Both the position numbers and the translations under genes were made by a program. 7,928 nucleotides of DNA from Clostridia bacterium (GTDB lineage Bacteria; Bacillota; Clostridia; Oscillospirales; CAG-272). This document shows, one piece after another, positions 1-6,379 of this stretch (positions are counted from its first letter, which is position 1; the number at the start of each line of letters is the position of its first letter). The stretch covers positions 1-7,928 of the forward strand of contig JAFQAM010000191.1 in NCBI GenBank assembly GCA_017416885.1, given 5' to 3'. The notes under the pieces were generated by a model. The model was given only the letters and a program-made list of their open reading frames with translations, did not search any database and was not told the DNA's origin.

Positions 1-288
1 AAGCACTGCTTCCTTAACCTTTACTGCGATTTCATCAGGAACCTCACCGTGTCTTACATGTCCCCACCAAAGCATAACATCGGTATTTGCAAGTAATTCA
101 TCGGTAATACCTGCATTTGGAACAAGCTGATTGTTTTCATCATAAAGTGTTACGGTTGTAACCTCTATATCCTCGTTTGTACCTAAAAACTCAGCAAGTG
201 CGCCGTGGATACCCTTTGGGTACACCTTTCTGATTCTTTCTTCCGCTTGCTCGTGGCAATATTCATTCCATACAGTAACTTTTATCAT
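1..288 (-). CDS. ThuA-like domain protein, N-terminal part (runs off left edge)
   Basis: The first 96 residues are visible, starting MIKVTVWNEYCHEQ and including KVYPKGIHGALAEFL (about residues 22-36) and TDVMLWWGHVRHGEVPDE (about 69-86). The opening strand, the YPxGIH segment and the WWGHxxHxxV segment are typical of ThuA-like proteins (trehalose-utilisation type, class I glutamine-amidotransferase-like fold, usually about 240 residues), so over half is missing off the left edge. ThuA proteins are linked to sugar metabolism, but the exact reaction is not settled, and nothing here identifies a substrate. The start is an ATG at 288 with AAGGAAGG (296-303) seven bases upstream. A good promoter lies at 324-352. 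The gene is divergent from ung. Family assignment is fairly sure; physiological role is not. Confidence 0.82.
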   Translation of the reverse strand, partial: MIKVTVWNEYCHEQAEERIRKVYPKGIHGALAEFLGTNEDIEVTTVTLYDENNQLVPNAGITDELLANTDVMLWWGHVRHGEVPDEIAVKVKEAVL

Positions 289-323
289 TTTATTTCCTTC
301 CTTTAATAAAAGAATTTTTTATT

Positions 324-352
324 AGTATATCATATTAAGCTATATATTTCAA
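324..352 (-). promoter_or_regulatory. Sigma-A type promoter for the ThuA-like gene
   Basis: Read on the minus strand: TTGAAA (347-352), a 17-base spacer, then TATACT (324-329) preceded by TGA, an extended -10. It lies about 36 bases upstream of the ATG at 288, leaving room for a short leader with the ribosome binding site. Confidence 0.75.
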
Positions 353-370
353 GCAAGTTGAGAAAATTCA

Positions 371-399
371 TTGACAAAAAAATCATAAAATGGTAACAT
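371..399 (+). promoter_or_regulatory. Sigma-A type promoter for ung
   Basis: TTGACA (371-376), a 17-base spacer and TAACAT (394-399) preceded by TGG, which makes an extended -10. Transcription would begin near 405-407. That is downstream of the first in-frame ATG (390) and upstream of the ATG at 429, which fixes the ung start. The promoter sits back to back with the ThuA-like promoter (324-352). Confidence 0.75.
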
Positions 400-428
400 A
401 TAGAAAAGAAGCTTACGGAGAAAAATAT

Positions 429-1103
429 ATGATTAATTTAGGTAACGATTGGGACAAAATTTTAGAGGATGAATTTAAGAAGGAATATTATTTAAAAATA
501 AGAGGATTTTTAAAAAGTGAGTATTCTCAAAGAACAATTTTTCCGTCAATGTATGATATTTTCAATGCATTAAAATATACTGCTTACGATGACACTAAGG
601 TTGTAATTTTAGGTCAGGACCCTTATCACGAGGTGGGACAGGCGCACGGATTATCATTTTCTGTAAAGAAAGGAATTAAGATTCCGCCGTCGCTTGTAAA
701 TATTTATAAGGAGCTAAACAGCGATATTGGAATGAGCATTCCCAATCACGGTGAGCTTACCTCCTGGGCTAAGCAGGGTGTTTTACTTTTAAATGCCACA
801 CTTACTGTGCGCGAGGGACAGGCGAATAGCCATAAGGATATTGGGTGGGCAATTTTCACAGATGAGATTATAAAAAAGCTCAATCTATCAAAAAAGCCAA
901 TTGTATTTATTTTATGGGGCGGTAATGCAAGAAGCAAGAAAAAGTATATTACAAATCCAAATCATTTAATTATAGAGTCTGCACACCCCTCACCGCTTTC
1001 TGCGTATAACGGATTTTTCGGCTCTAAGCCATTTTCAAGAGCGAATGAGTTTTTAAATAAAAACGGTATATCGCCAATTAATTGGAACAGTGTAAATGAA
1101 TAG
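429..1103 (+). CDS. ung: Uracil-DNA glycosylase (family 1)
   Basis: Removes uracil from DNA to start base excision repair; a cytosolic monomer. With the ATG at 429 the protein has 224 residues, the usual length. Motifs in order: GQDPYH at 62-67 (catalytic water-activating Asp 64), GQAHGLSFSV at about 70-79 with the uracil-stacking Phe 77, VLLLN at 118-122, and HPSPLS at 186-191 with the catalytic His 186 and the DNA-intercalation loop. An in-frame ATG at 390 would add 13 residues, but it overlaps the promoter spacer/-10 region and has no ribosome binding site. The ATG at 429 has GGAG (417-420) eight bases upstream. Monocistronic, closed by the hairpin at 1111-1146. No odd residues seen. Confidence 0.97.
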   Translation: MINLGNDWDKILEDEFKKEYYLKIRGFLKSEYSQRTIFPSMYDIFNALKYTAYDDTKVVILGQDPYHEVGQAHGLSFSVKKGIKIPPSLVNIYKELNSDIGMSIPNHGELTSWAKQGVLLLNATLTVREGQANSHKDIGWAIFTDEIIKKLNLSKKPIVFILWGGNARSKKKYITNPNHLIIESAHPSPLSAYNGFFGSKPFSRANEFLNKNGISPINWNSVNE

Positions 1104-1110
1104 CGCGAAA

Positions 1111-1146
1111 AAGCACTTACAGGCTACTGCCTATAAGTGCTTTTTT
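1111..1146. terminator. Bidirectional terminator between ung and bioY
   Basis: AAGCACTTA (1111-1119) pairs with TAAGTGCTT (1134-1142), and an inner AGGC/GCCT pairing follows after one mismatch, with a TACT loop. T-runs follow on both strands (1141-1146 on plus; A-run 1108-1112 read as T on minus). The bioY stop codon (1131-1133) lies inside the hairpin, and the last three bioY sense codons form one arm. Confidence 0.88.
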
Positions 1147-1655
1147 ATTATTTTATTGATACGGGTTGACAGAAAATAAGCAAGAATGACTAAAATTATA
1201 TCCTTAATCAGATACGGTAAAGATACCACGAGGAAGGCAAGCCATACGGTTGTATCGGACACTAAGGAATACTGTATTATACCTGCAAGGTGGCATAAGA
1301 GAAGCCCTGAAATGCCGAATGGAATGGCTAATTTGCTTTTAGTGAGTGAGCATAACAAAACGAACGGAATAAATCCCCATAAGAAGCCGCCCGTATAGCT
1401 TAATAGCGTTTGAAAGCCGCCGTTAAATGAGGCAAATACAGGCGCGCCCACAGCTCCTAAAGCAAGATAAGCAAGTGTTGCCACAAGAGAGCTTTTTCTA
1501 CCCAAGGTGAAGCCGCATAACGATATGGCGAAGGTTTGAAGCGTGATTGGAATTACAGACACAGGTATTGATATTTGGGATAGAATTGCTATAATTGCTA
1601 CAAAAAGTGCGGTATATGTAATTTTCTTAATGTATGGCTTGGTGTTATTTTTCAT
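1131..1655 (-). CDS. bioY: BioY, substrate-binding (S) component of an ECF-type biotin transporter
   Basis: A 174-residue integral membrane protein with about six hydrophobic segments. BioY family landmarks are visible: VIPITLQTFAISLCG (about 34-48), LGRKSSL (51-57), LALGAVGAPVFASFNGG (64-80) and TGGFLWGF (88-95). BioY binds biotin in the membrane and normally works with a shared EcfA/EcfA'/EcfT energising module; no such genes are in the window, so a group II arrangement is likely. The ATG at 1655 lies 11 bases inside the end of birA, and no strong ribosome binding site precedes it, so translation is probably coupled to birA. Pairing uptake with the ligase that consumes biotin is a common arrangement. 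The C-terminus ends within the terminator hairpin. Confidence 0.95.
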   Translation of the reverse strand: MKNNTKPYIKKITYTALFVAIIAILSQISIPVSVIPITLQTFAISLCGFTLGRKSSLVATLAYLALGAVGAPVFASFNGGFQTLLSYTGGFLWGFIPFVLLCSLTKSKLAIPFGISGLLLCHLAGIIQYSLVSDTTVWLAFLVVSLPYLIKDIILVILAYFLSTRINKIIKKHL

Positions 1656-2433
1656 TTAAGGTAGCACCGCGCTTTCTTACTCTTGCTTCTCCCGAATTAA
1701 AGACACATATATCGCCGTTTTTCGCTTTTACGATAAGCTCCGCATTTTCGTTTATATCAATAGCTATGCCGTTTATAATTTCGTTCCCGCGATAAACATC
1801 AACCTCTTTGCCTATGATATTGGAGCTTTCCTTATATGTTTTCATATAGCTTTTGCTTTCAATATTTAAATAATAATAAATAAGCTTGTCTATTATTTTG
1901 GCGCATAGTAGTTCCTTGTAGCCGTCAGGCGCTTCCTTTTCATAAATTGAGGCGGCTATATCCTTGATCGAGTCATCAAAACCGTTTTGTGGCGGTGTTA
2001 TGTTTATGCCAATGCCTACAATAACATAATTAAGCTTACGGTTATCAAATGATGCTTCGGTTAAAATTCCGCACACCTTTTTATCATTTATATATATGTC
2101 ATTTATCCATTTTATAGTAGGGACTGTATTGCTTGTTTCCTTGATTGCTTCTAACACCGCGACAGCAGCCATAGTGGTTATATTAGCACATTGGTCCGGG
2201 GAAAAGGTCGGCTTTAAAACAATGCTCATATAAAGTCCGTTTTCGCTATTTGAAATAAAGCTTCTGCCAAGCCTTCCCTTGCCGTTTGTTTGACTTTTGG
2301 CAATGACGGCGGTATATTCATTACAACCGCTTTCTGCAAGCTCCTTGGCGGTTATATTTGATGATTTCAATATATCGTAAATTAGAACATCTACATTATT
2401 ATATAAATGCTTAATGATTTCATTTTTATCCAT
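1645..2433 (-). CDS. birA: Biotin--[acetyl-CoA-carboxylase] ligase, without DNA-binding domain
   Basis: Activates biotin with ATP to biotinyl-5'-AMP and transfers it to the lysine of biotin carboxyl carrier proteins. At 262 residues it starts directly in the catalytic domain (LIYDILKSSNITAKELA, about 17-33), so the N-terminal helix-turn-helix of E. coli BirA is absent. This is a group I, non-repressor ligase. Motifs: GKGRLGRSF (51-59, biotin/adenylate loop), KWINDI (108-113, a KWPNDI variant), CGIL (121-124), VGIGINI (139-145), and an SH3-like C-terminal domain at about 206-255. The start at 2433 has only GGTGA (2437-2441) at short spacing. It overlaps bioY by 11 nt. No clear promoter of its own lies in 2434-2500, so it may depend on read-through from the LCP gene or on an unrecognised promoter. 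Confidence 0.95.
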   Translation of the reverse strand: MDKNEIIKHLYNNVDVLIYDILKSSNITAKELAESGCNEYTAVIAKSQTNGKGRLGRSFISNSENGLYMSIVLKPTFSPDQCANITTMAAVAVLEAIKETSNTVPTIKWINDIYINDKKVCGILTEASFDNRKLNYVIVGIGINITPPQNGFDDSIKDIAASIYEKEAPDGYKELLCAKIIDKLIYYYLNIESKSYMKTYKESSNIIGKEVDVYRGNEIINGIAIDINENAELIVKAKNGDICVFNSGEARVRKRGATLNEK

Positions 2434-2456
2434 ATTTCACCGTAAAAGATAAATTT

Positions 2457-2485
2457 AAAAAACAAACGCTATTTGAAATAGCGTT
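2457..2485 (-). terminator. Intrinsic terminator (or attenuator) between the LCP gene and birA
   Basis: On the minus strand a perfect 9-bp stem, AACGCTATT/AATAGCGTT (2465-2485), has a three-base loop and is followed by TGTTTTTT. It lies 15 bases past the LCP stop codon and 31 bases before the birA start. The position suits ending the LCP transcript. Because birA has no obvious promoter, partial read-through is also possible. Confidence 0.8.
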
Positions 2486-2500
2486 AGTTGATTTTTATTA

Positions 2501-3652
2501 TTATGCAGCAGGGGCGCCGTAAAGCGCATTTACAAGAGCTGTTCTTTCTGCTTCCATATCACAGTAGAATACTCTGTGGTTTTGGCGGTTGAAGCTGAGT
2601 ACATCATATGTGCTTTCGCCAACATTTACGATTGATGTTTCAGCATTGCCAAGCATTGCAAGAGCCATTTTGGCAACATCAATAAAGTCATCCTTAGAAA
2701 TTGATGTCTGAGTTTCATCAAGAACGATCTTTGCGTTATCAATAATACCACTTAAGCCGCTCTTAAATACTGTATCACCAAGAACCTTGAATACATCATT
2801 GGAGTTATCGTAGTCTGCTCTTAAGAATGCCATTGTTTGCTCACCGTTAAGAGTAACCTTGCCGTTTGATACATTTGGATATTCAACATTCTTACCAAAC
2901 TTTGCGTTGTATGCATCAATTGCATCATTAACCTTGCCTTGGTCTGTGTTAGGAATTTGAATACCGCCTACATTATTAACAAGAGTTGCTGCAACATCCA
3001 TATTTACCTCAATGTAGCCATTGATTTCAATACCAAAGTTGTGCTTAATTGTCTTTGTAAGAAGTGGCGCTCCGCCCCATTCGTATGCGTCTTGAAGTCC
3101 ACCCATACCCACCATCGGGATATATGTAAGAACCATTTCCTTAAATACAGCATATGTTACCTTCTTTGTTTCCTTGTTGAAAGAAACAACGGATACAAAT
3201 GTAGCAATTCCGCCTTGTGAATTATCGCTTGTTTTATTAATACCGTAAATAGCAAAGTTGTAAACATTTTCATCAGCCTTGATTGAATGTGAAGCCTCTG
3301 CATAGTTAAGAAGAGTGTTCATACAAAGTTCTTCAAAGCCTTCAGGGTTTAATTCAATTGCTGTGCTAACTTGTTCATTTGTGATTTCAGGTGCGATATT
3401 AATAACAACATCATCATAATGTGGGTTATTAATTTTGTTTACATAGCTGTTTACTACAAGATTTACTACTAAAAGTGCAATAGCACATACTGCGATAACA
3501 ATAAGAATGATTGCTAATGCCTTTGCGCCCTTTGTCATTTTAGAGGATTTTGCAGCAGATGCTGCCGCATTTGGTGCCGCGTTAGGCACAATAACTGCGC
3601 GATCAGCAGGAGCAATGTTATTATCATTGTTGTAGTCTATTCTTTTACTCAT
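2501..3652 (-). CDS. LytR-CpsA-Psr (LCP) family envelope protein with divergent active site
   Basis: LCP proteins are membrane-anchored enzymes that transfer lipid-linked glycopolymers to peptidoglycan. This 383-residue protein has an Asn/Ala-rich cytoplasmic N-terminus (1-42), one transmembrane helix (about 44-69) and an extracellular LCP domain (about 125-310). Family landmarks: YNFAIYGINKT (131-141), FVSVVSFNKETKKV (152-165), the stretch from GLQDAYEWGGAPLL (185-198) to VNNVGG (225-230), and LNGEQTMAFLR (268-278). The start at 3652 has a perfect AGGAGG (3660-3665) and a consensus promoter. Oddity: where typical members have PRDxxxxIP, this has FKEMVLTYIP (170-179), and after FLR the usual second Arg and GRxxRQ are replaced (ADYDNSNDVFKVLGD). 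Pyrophosphate-binding arginines therefore appear lost, so catalysis is uncertain. Exact ligated polymer unknown. Confidence 0.88.
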   Translation of the reverse strand: MSKRIDYNNDNNIAPADRAVIVPNAAPNAAASAAKSSKMTKGAKALAIILIVIAVCAIALLVVNLVVNSYVNKINNPHYDDVVINIAPEITNEQVSTAIELNPEGFEELCMNTLLNYAEASHSIKADENVYNFAIYGINKTSDNSQGGIATFVSVVSFNKETKKVTYAVFKEMVLTYIPMVGMGGLQDAYEWGGAPLLTKTIKHNFGIEINGYIEVNMDVAATLVNNVGGIQIPNTDQGKVNDAIDAYNAKFGKNVEYPNVSNGKVTLNGEQTMAFLRADYDNSNDVFKVLGDTVFKSGLSGIIDNAKIVLDETQTSISKDDFIDVAKMALAMLGNAETSIVNVGESTYDVLSFNRQNHRVFYCDMEAERTALVNALYGAPAA

Positions 3653-3697
3653 TGTGAGTCCTCCTCGATTTCATAGATTACCTTTTATATTTACTTT

Positions 3698-3726
3698 ATT
3701 ATATAACAAAATATTTATAATGTCAA
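3698..3726 (-). promoter_or_regulatory. Perfect-consensus sigma-A promoter for the LCP gene
   Basis: Minus strand: TTGACA (3721-3726), exactly 17 bases, TATAAT (3698-3703). All twelve hexamer positions match consensus, so strong transcription is expected. An inverted repeat, TGTCAA-N5-TTGACA (3721-3737), covers the -35 box and could be an operator. Confidence 0.9.
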
Positions 3727-3737
3727 CAGTTTTGACA
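3721..3737. repeat. Inverted repeat over the LCP -35 box, possible operator
   Basis: TGTCAA (3721-3726), five bases, TTGACA (3732-3737): a perfect 6-bp dyad in which one half-site is the -35 hexamer. A repressor bound here would block RNA polymerase. Chance occurrence is possible, because one arm is fixed by the promoter. Confidence 0.4.
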
Positions 3738-3738
3738 G

Positions 3739-3767
3739 AAAAAAATCAAATTTAGCTAAATAAATTT
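3739..3767 (-). terminator. Weak AT-only terminator after the RluA-family gene
   Basis: On the minus strand AAATTTA/TAAATTT (3748-3767) forms a 7-bp stem with a six-base loop. Two bases later comes T7 (3739-3745). The stem has no GC pairs and includes the stop codon of the upstream gene, so termination is probably leaky and some transcripts may continue into the LCP gene. Confidence 0.4.
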
Positions 3768-4765
3768 TGAAAGCGCTCTGAGTTAAACTCTCTTAAAAAG
3801 TAAATGCTTCCTTTATTTACTGTGATTGTTTTGCCGTTCAAGTAGGATATAGTATCATTTTTTGACAAAAATTCAAGCTTATACGAGTAAAGAGCCTGAT
3901 GCTTATAGCCGATTTTTTTGTCAAGCTCAATTTTTCCGTACTTGCCGTCACCTAAGAGCGGATGACCGATTGATGCCATATGCGCTCTTATCTGGTGAGT
4001 TCTGCCGGTTACAAGCTCAATTTCCACAAGGGAAATATCCTTTGCTTTATCGTAATCAATGGCGCAATATTTTGTGATTATTTCCTTTGCGCCCTTTATT
4101 TGATTTTTAAGCACCTTAACTGTGTTATTTTTGCTGTCTTTTATTAAAAAGTCCGTTAATGTGTCCGTTTTTTTAGTTAACTTACCGTGAACTGCGCACA
4201 GATATTTCTTGGTGATTTCGTTATTTTTTATTCTTTCGTTAATATCTCTCAGGGTAGAGGCGTTCTTTGATGAGATTACCATTCCGCCTGTATTTCGGTC
4301 AATTCGGTTACATAATGCGGGGGCAAATGAATTTTCCGCGCTTGGATCGTATTCGCCTTTTTGGGCAAGATATGCTTGAATATGGTAAATCAGAGTATTT
4401 CTGTCGCCTGTATCACCGTCACCGCTTGTTTTGCCGTCGCCGTCTCCGCTATGGACTAAAATCCCCGGGGCTTTATTACAAATAAGAATATTTTCGTCCT
4501 CATAGACAATATCTAACTGTGGCTTAACGGTTAAAAGCTCATTATCGGTGATTTTATCAGAAAACAGGTCCTCGCTTAAAAACATTTGGACTGTGTCGCC
4601 CTCTATGAGCATTTGCTTTTGCTCTGCTCTTTTGCGGTTGACCTTGATTTTTTTGGTGCGTATTGCTTTATACATTAATGAAATGGGCATTCCCTTGACT
4701 GTTTTTAAAATAAACTTATCAAGGCGTTGTCCTGCGTCGTTTTTATTTATTTTAAATTCTCTCAT
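3752..4765 (-). CDS. RluA-family 23S rRNA/tRNA pseudouridine synthase
   Basis: Isomerises specific uridines in RNA to pseudouridine. The 337-residue protein has an N-terminal S4 RNA-binding domain (about 12-62: AGQRLDKFILK...KKIKVNRKRAEQ...IEGDTVQ), then the catalytic domain: VYEDENILICNKAPGILVH (88-106), NRIDRNTGG (153-161, catalytic Asp 156, with Asn in place of the usual His of HRLDR) and GRTHQIRAH (254-262). The layout fits the RluC/RluD-like group, but the target uridine cannot be told from sequence. An unusual Gly/Asp-rich insert with two GDGD copies sits at about 107-121, next to the active-site segment. The start at 4765 has AAGGAC (4771-4776) and a promoter at 4795-4823. Divergent from mtaB. 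Confidence 0.93.
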   Translation of the reverse strand: MREFKINKNDAGQRLDKFILKTVKGMPISLMYKAIRTKKIKVNRKRAEQKQMLIEGDTVQMFLSEDLFSDKITDNELLTVKPQLDIVYEDENILICNKAPGILVHSGDGDGKTSGDGDTGDRNTLIYHIQAYLAQKGEYDPSAENSFAPALCNRIDRNTGGMVISSKNASTLRDINERIKNNEITKKYLCAVHGKLTKKTDTLTDFLIKDSKNNTVKVLKNQIKGAKEIITKYCAIDYDKAKDISLVEIELVTGRTHQIRAHMASIGHPLLGDGKYGKIELDKKIGYKHQALYSYKLEFLSKNDTISYLNGKTITVNKGSIYFLREFNSERFQNLFS

Positions 4766-4794
4766 TTTTCGTCCTTTTTTGAAATTTCATATAT

Positions 4795-4823
4795 ATTATA
4801 GTTTTTTTGTTTGTTTTTTTCAA
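4795..4823 (-). promoter_or_regulatory. Sigma-A type promoter for the RluA-family gene
   Basis: Minus strand: TTGAAA (4818-4823), a 17-base A-rich spacer, TATAAT (4795-4800), about 30 bases before the ATG. It is back to back with the mtaB promoter in the 135-bp divergent region. Confidence 0.82.
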
Positions 4824-4843
4824 GCATTATTTAATAATTTCCA

Positions 4844-4872
4844 TTTACATATTGAAAAAAATGTGATAAAAT
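4844..4872 (+). promoter_or_regulatory. Sigma-A type promoter for mtaB
   Basis: TTTACA (4844-4849), a 17-base spacer and TAAAAT (4867-4872), preceded by TGA as an extended -10. The leader is short and carries AAGGAGGT immediately before the start at 4901. Confidence 0.72.
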
Positions 4873-4900
4873 ATTGTAAATCGTTAAAAAGGAGGTACAT

Positions 4901-6211
4901 ATGAGTAAAATTAAGGCTTCAATTATAACGCTTGGCTGTCGTGTTAATCAATATGAAAGTGATGCGATTATGCAAGAGCTATCAAAAAACGGTGTTGAGA
5001 TTTGCTCGGGCAATGAGATTTGTGATATATATATAATTAACACCTGCTCTGTTACAAGTGAGAGCGATAGAAAATCAAAGCAATTGGTAAGGCGTTGTAT
5101 TTCTAAAAATAAGGATGCTGTAATTATCGTAACCGGTTGCTTTTCGCAAATCAATCCTGAAAAGGCCTTGAAAATTGAGGGCGTTGATTTTGTTTGCGGT
5201 AACAATGCAAAATCCATTATTGCTAAAAAAGCATTGGAGCTATACAAGGAAAAGCGCGAGCCCTTTATGTATGTGCCTGATATATTTAACTGTAAATTTG
5301 ATGTTATGCAGGTTGGCGCGCCTCTTACAAGGACAAGGGCATTTATAAAAATTCAAGACGGATGCGAGTCAAAATGCGCTTACTGTATTATTCCTTATGC
5401 AAGAGGAAATGTGCGTTCAAATTCACCTGAGAATGTTATAAATGAGGTTAAGAATATTGTAAGCGAAGGCTGCTATGAGGTGGTTTTGACAGGAATTGAG
5501 ACTGCCGCATATGGTAGAGACTTTAAAAACGGATACACTCTTGCAGATTTACTAACTGAAATTAACAAAATTGAGGGACTTAAGCGAATCAGATTAGGCT
5601 CTTTGGATCCTGCAGCAATCACTTGTGATTTTGTGGATAAGATCAAGGTGCTTGATAAGGTGATGCCACATTTTCATATTTCAATGCAAAGTGGCTCAAC
5701 AAGAATTTTAAATTTAATGAAAAGAAAATACAATATGGATATGGCAAGAAAAAACATACATTATTTAAAGGAATGTATTCCAAATGTAATGCTTTCTGCT
5801 GATATAATTACAGGATTTCCGCAAGAGACGGATGAGGATTTTTTTGAAACCTTGGAGTTTTTCAGACAGGAAAGATTTTTACATATTCATATTTTCCCAT
5901 ACTCTAAGCGCGAGGGTACTGTGGCAGCTACAATGAGCGGTCAGGTGGCTGAAAACATCAAAAAGGAGCGCTTACATCAGCTTGAGGAGCAGCAAAAGGA
6001 AATCAGGCGCGATATGCTTAATAGAATTGTTGATGATGATGCTGAGTTAGAGGTGCTTTGCGAGACATTTGACGGTGAATTTGTTTTGGGACATACCACT
6101 AACTTTTTAGAGGTAAGAATTCCAAGTGATAAAAAAATCAGCAACGAATTTGTTAAGGTAAAGCCCTTTGCTACTGATGGGGATTATATTTATGCTGATA
6201 TAATTAAATAA
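4901..6211 (+). CDS. mtaB: tRNA (N6-L-threonylcarbamoyladenosine(37)-C2)-methylthiotransferase MtaB
   Basis: A radical-SAM enzyme that converts t6A37 to ms2t6A37 in ANN-decoding tRNAs, using two 4Fe-4S clusters and S-adenosylmethionine. The 436 residues have the expected layout. The N-terminal methylthiotransferase domain has TLGCRVNQYES (10-20) with cluster cysteines C13, C49 and C80. The radical-SAM core has CESKCAYC (155-162; C155, C159, C162), VVLTGIETAAYG (194-205), SMQSGS (261-266) and the ITGFPQETDEDF segment (303-314). A TRAM RNA-binding domain follows at about 375-436. TLGCRVNQYES marks MtaB rather than MiaB or RimO. Strong AAGGAGG ribosome binding site (4889-4895) five bases before the ATG. 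Monocistronic, with a terminator directly after the stop. No missing residues. Confidence 0.96.
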   Translation: MSKIKASIITLGCRVNQYESDAIMQELSKNGVEICSGNEICDIYIINTCSVTSESDRKSKQLVRRCISKNKDAVIIVTGCFSQINPEKALKIEGVDFVCGNNAKSIIAKKALELYKEKREPFMYVPDIFNCKFDVMQVGAPLTRTRAFIKIQDGCESKCAYCIIPYARGNVRSNSPENVINEVKNIVSEGCYEVVLTGIETAAYGRDFKNGYTLADLLTEINKIEGLKRIRLGSLDPAAITCDFVDKIKVLDKVMPHFHISMQSGSTRILNLMKRKYNMDMARKNIHYLKECIPNVMLSADIITGFPQETDEDFFETLEFFRQERFLHIHIFPYSKREGTVAATMSGQVAENIKKERLHQLEEQQKEIRRDMLNRIVDDDAELEVLCETFDGEFVLGHTTNFLEVRIPSDKKISNEFVKVKPFATDGDYIYADIIK

Positions 6212-6248
6212 AAACGAAGCTTTGAGAAATCTCGAAGCTTCGTTTTTT
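6211..6248. terminator. Strong bidirectional terminator after mtaB
   Basis: AAAACGAAGCTT (6211-6222) pairs with AAGCTTCGTTTT (6235-6246). One T/G wobble and a GAG/CTC inner stem complete about 16 bp around an AAAT loop. The T-run at 6243-6248 serves the plus strand, and the A-run at 6210-6214 gives U residues on the minus strand. It ends mtaB and also any minus-strand transcript from the accessory region. Confidence 0.92.
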
Positions 6249-6249
6249 A

Positions 6250-6379
6250 TTTTGAGATTGAATGTACAGTTGATTCACATATACGCTTGCGTCTGCTAAC
6301 AGCATGCCTTGTGTTATGGATATGAATATAGCTGATGCTATATCCTTTGGCGAGGTTACTTCGCTTGTGGCAAATTTTT
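6250..6379. other. 130-bp spacer with small dyads between the mtaB terminator and the holin-like gene
   Basis: On the minus strand this stretch follows the stop of the frame-corrected holin-like gene but stays open in the other frame, so an annotation program would append it as a C-terminal tail. It holds several short inverted repeats, for example ATATAGC/GCTATAT around 6326-6343, ACGC/GCGT around 6283-6292 and CGAGGTtACTTCG around 6351-6363. Several small dyads in a short spacer look more like a dispersed repeat or structured RNA than coding sequence, but no second copy lies in this window. Confidence 0.35.

Noticed and set aside
390..428. Upstream in-frame ATG extending Ung by 13 residues
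   Set aside because: It lies within the promoter (TTGACA 371-376, TAACAT 394-399), before the predicted transcription start, and has no ribosome binding site; the ATG at 429 has GGAG and gives the usual family length.
1186..1398. 70-codon plus-strand frame inside bioY
   Set aside because: Antisense shadow; the minus strand encodes an unmistakable BioY.
2434..2500. Biotin-type BirA operator or riboswitch upstream of birA
   Set aside because: No TTGTAAAC-type dyad with the long BirA spacing is present, the ligase lacks a helix-turn-helix, and the gap is too short for a riboswitch.
2939..3220. 93-codon plus-strand frame inside the LCP gene
   Set aside because: Antisense shadow of a gene with a strong start and clear family motifs.
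4548..4904. 118-codon open frame on the plus strand
   Set aside because: Antisense to the start of the RluA-family gene and across its promoter, with no ribosome binding site and no recognisable protein.
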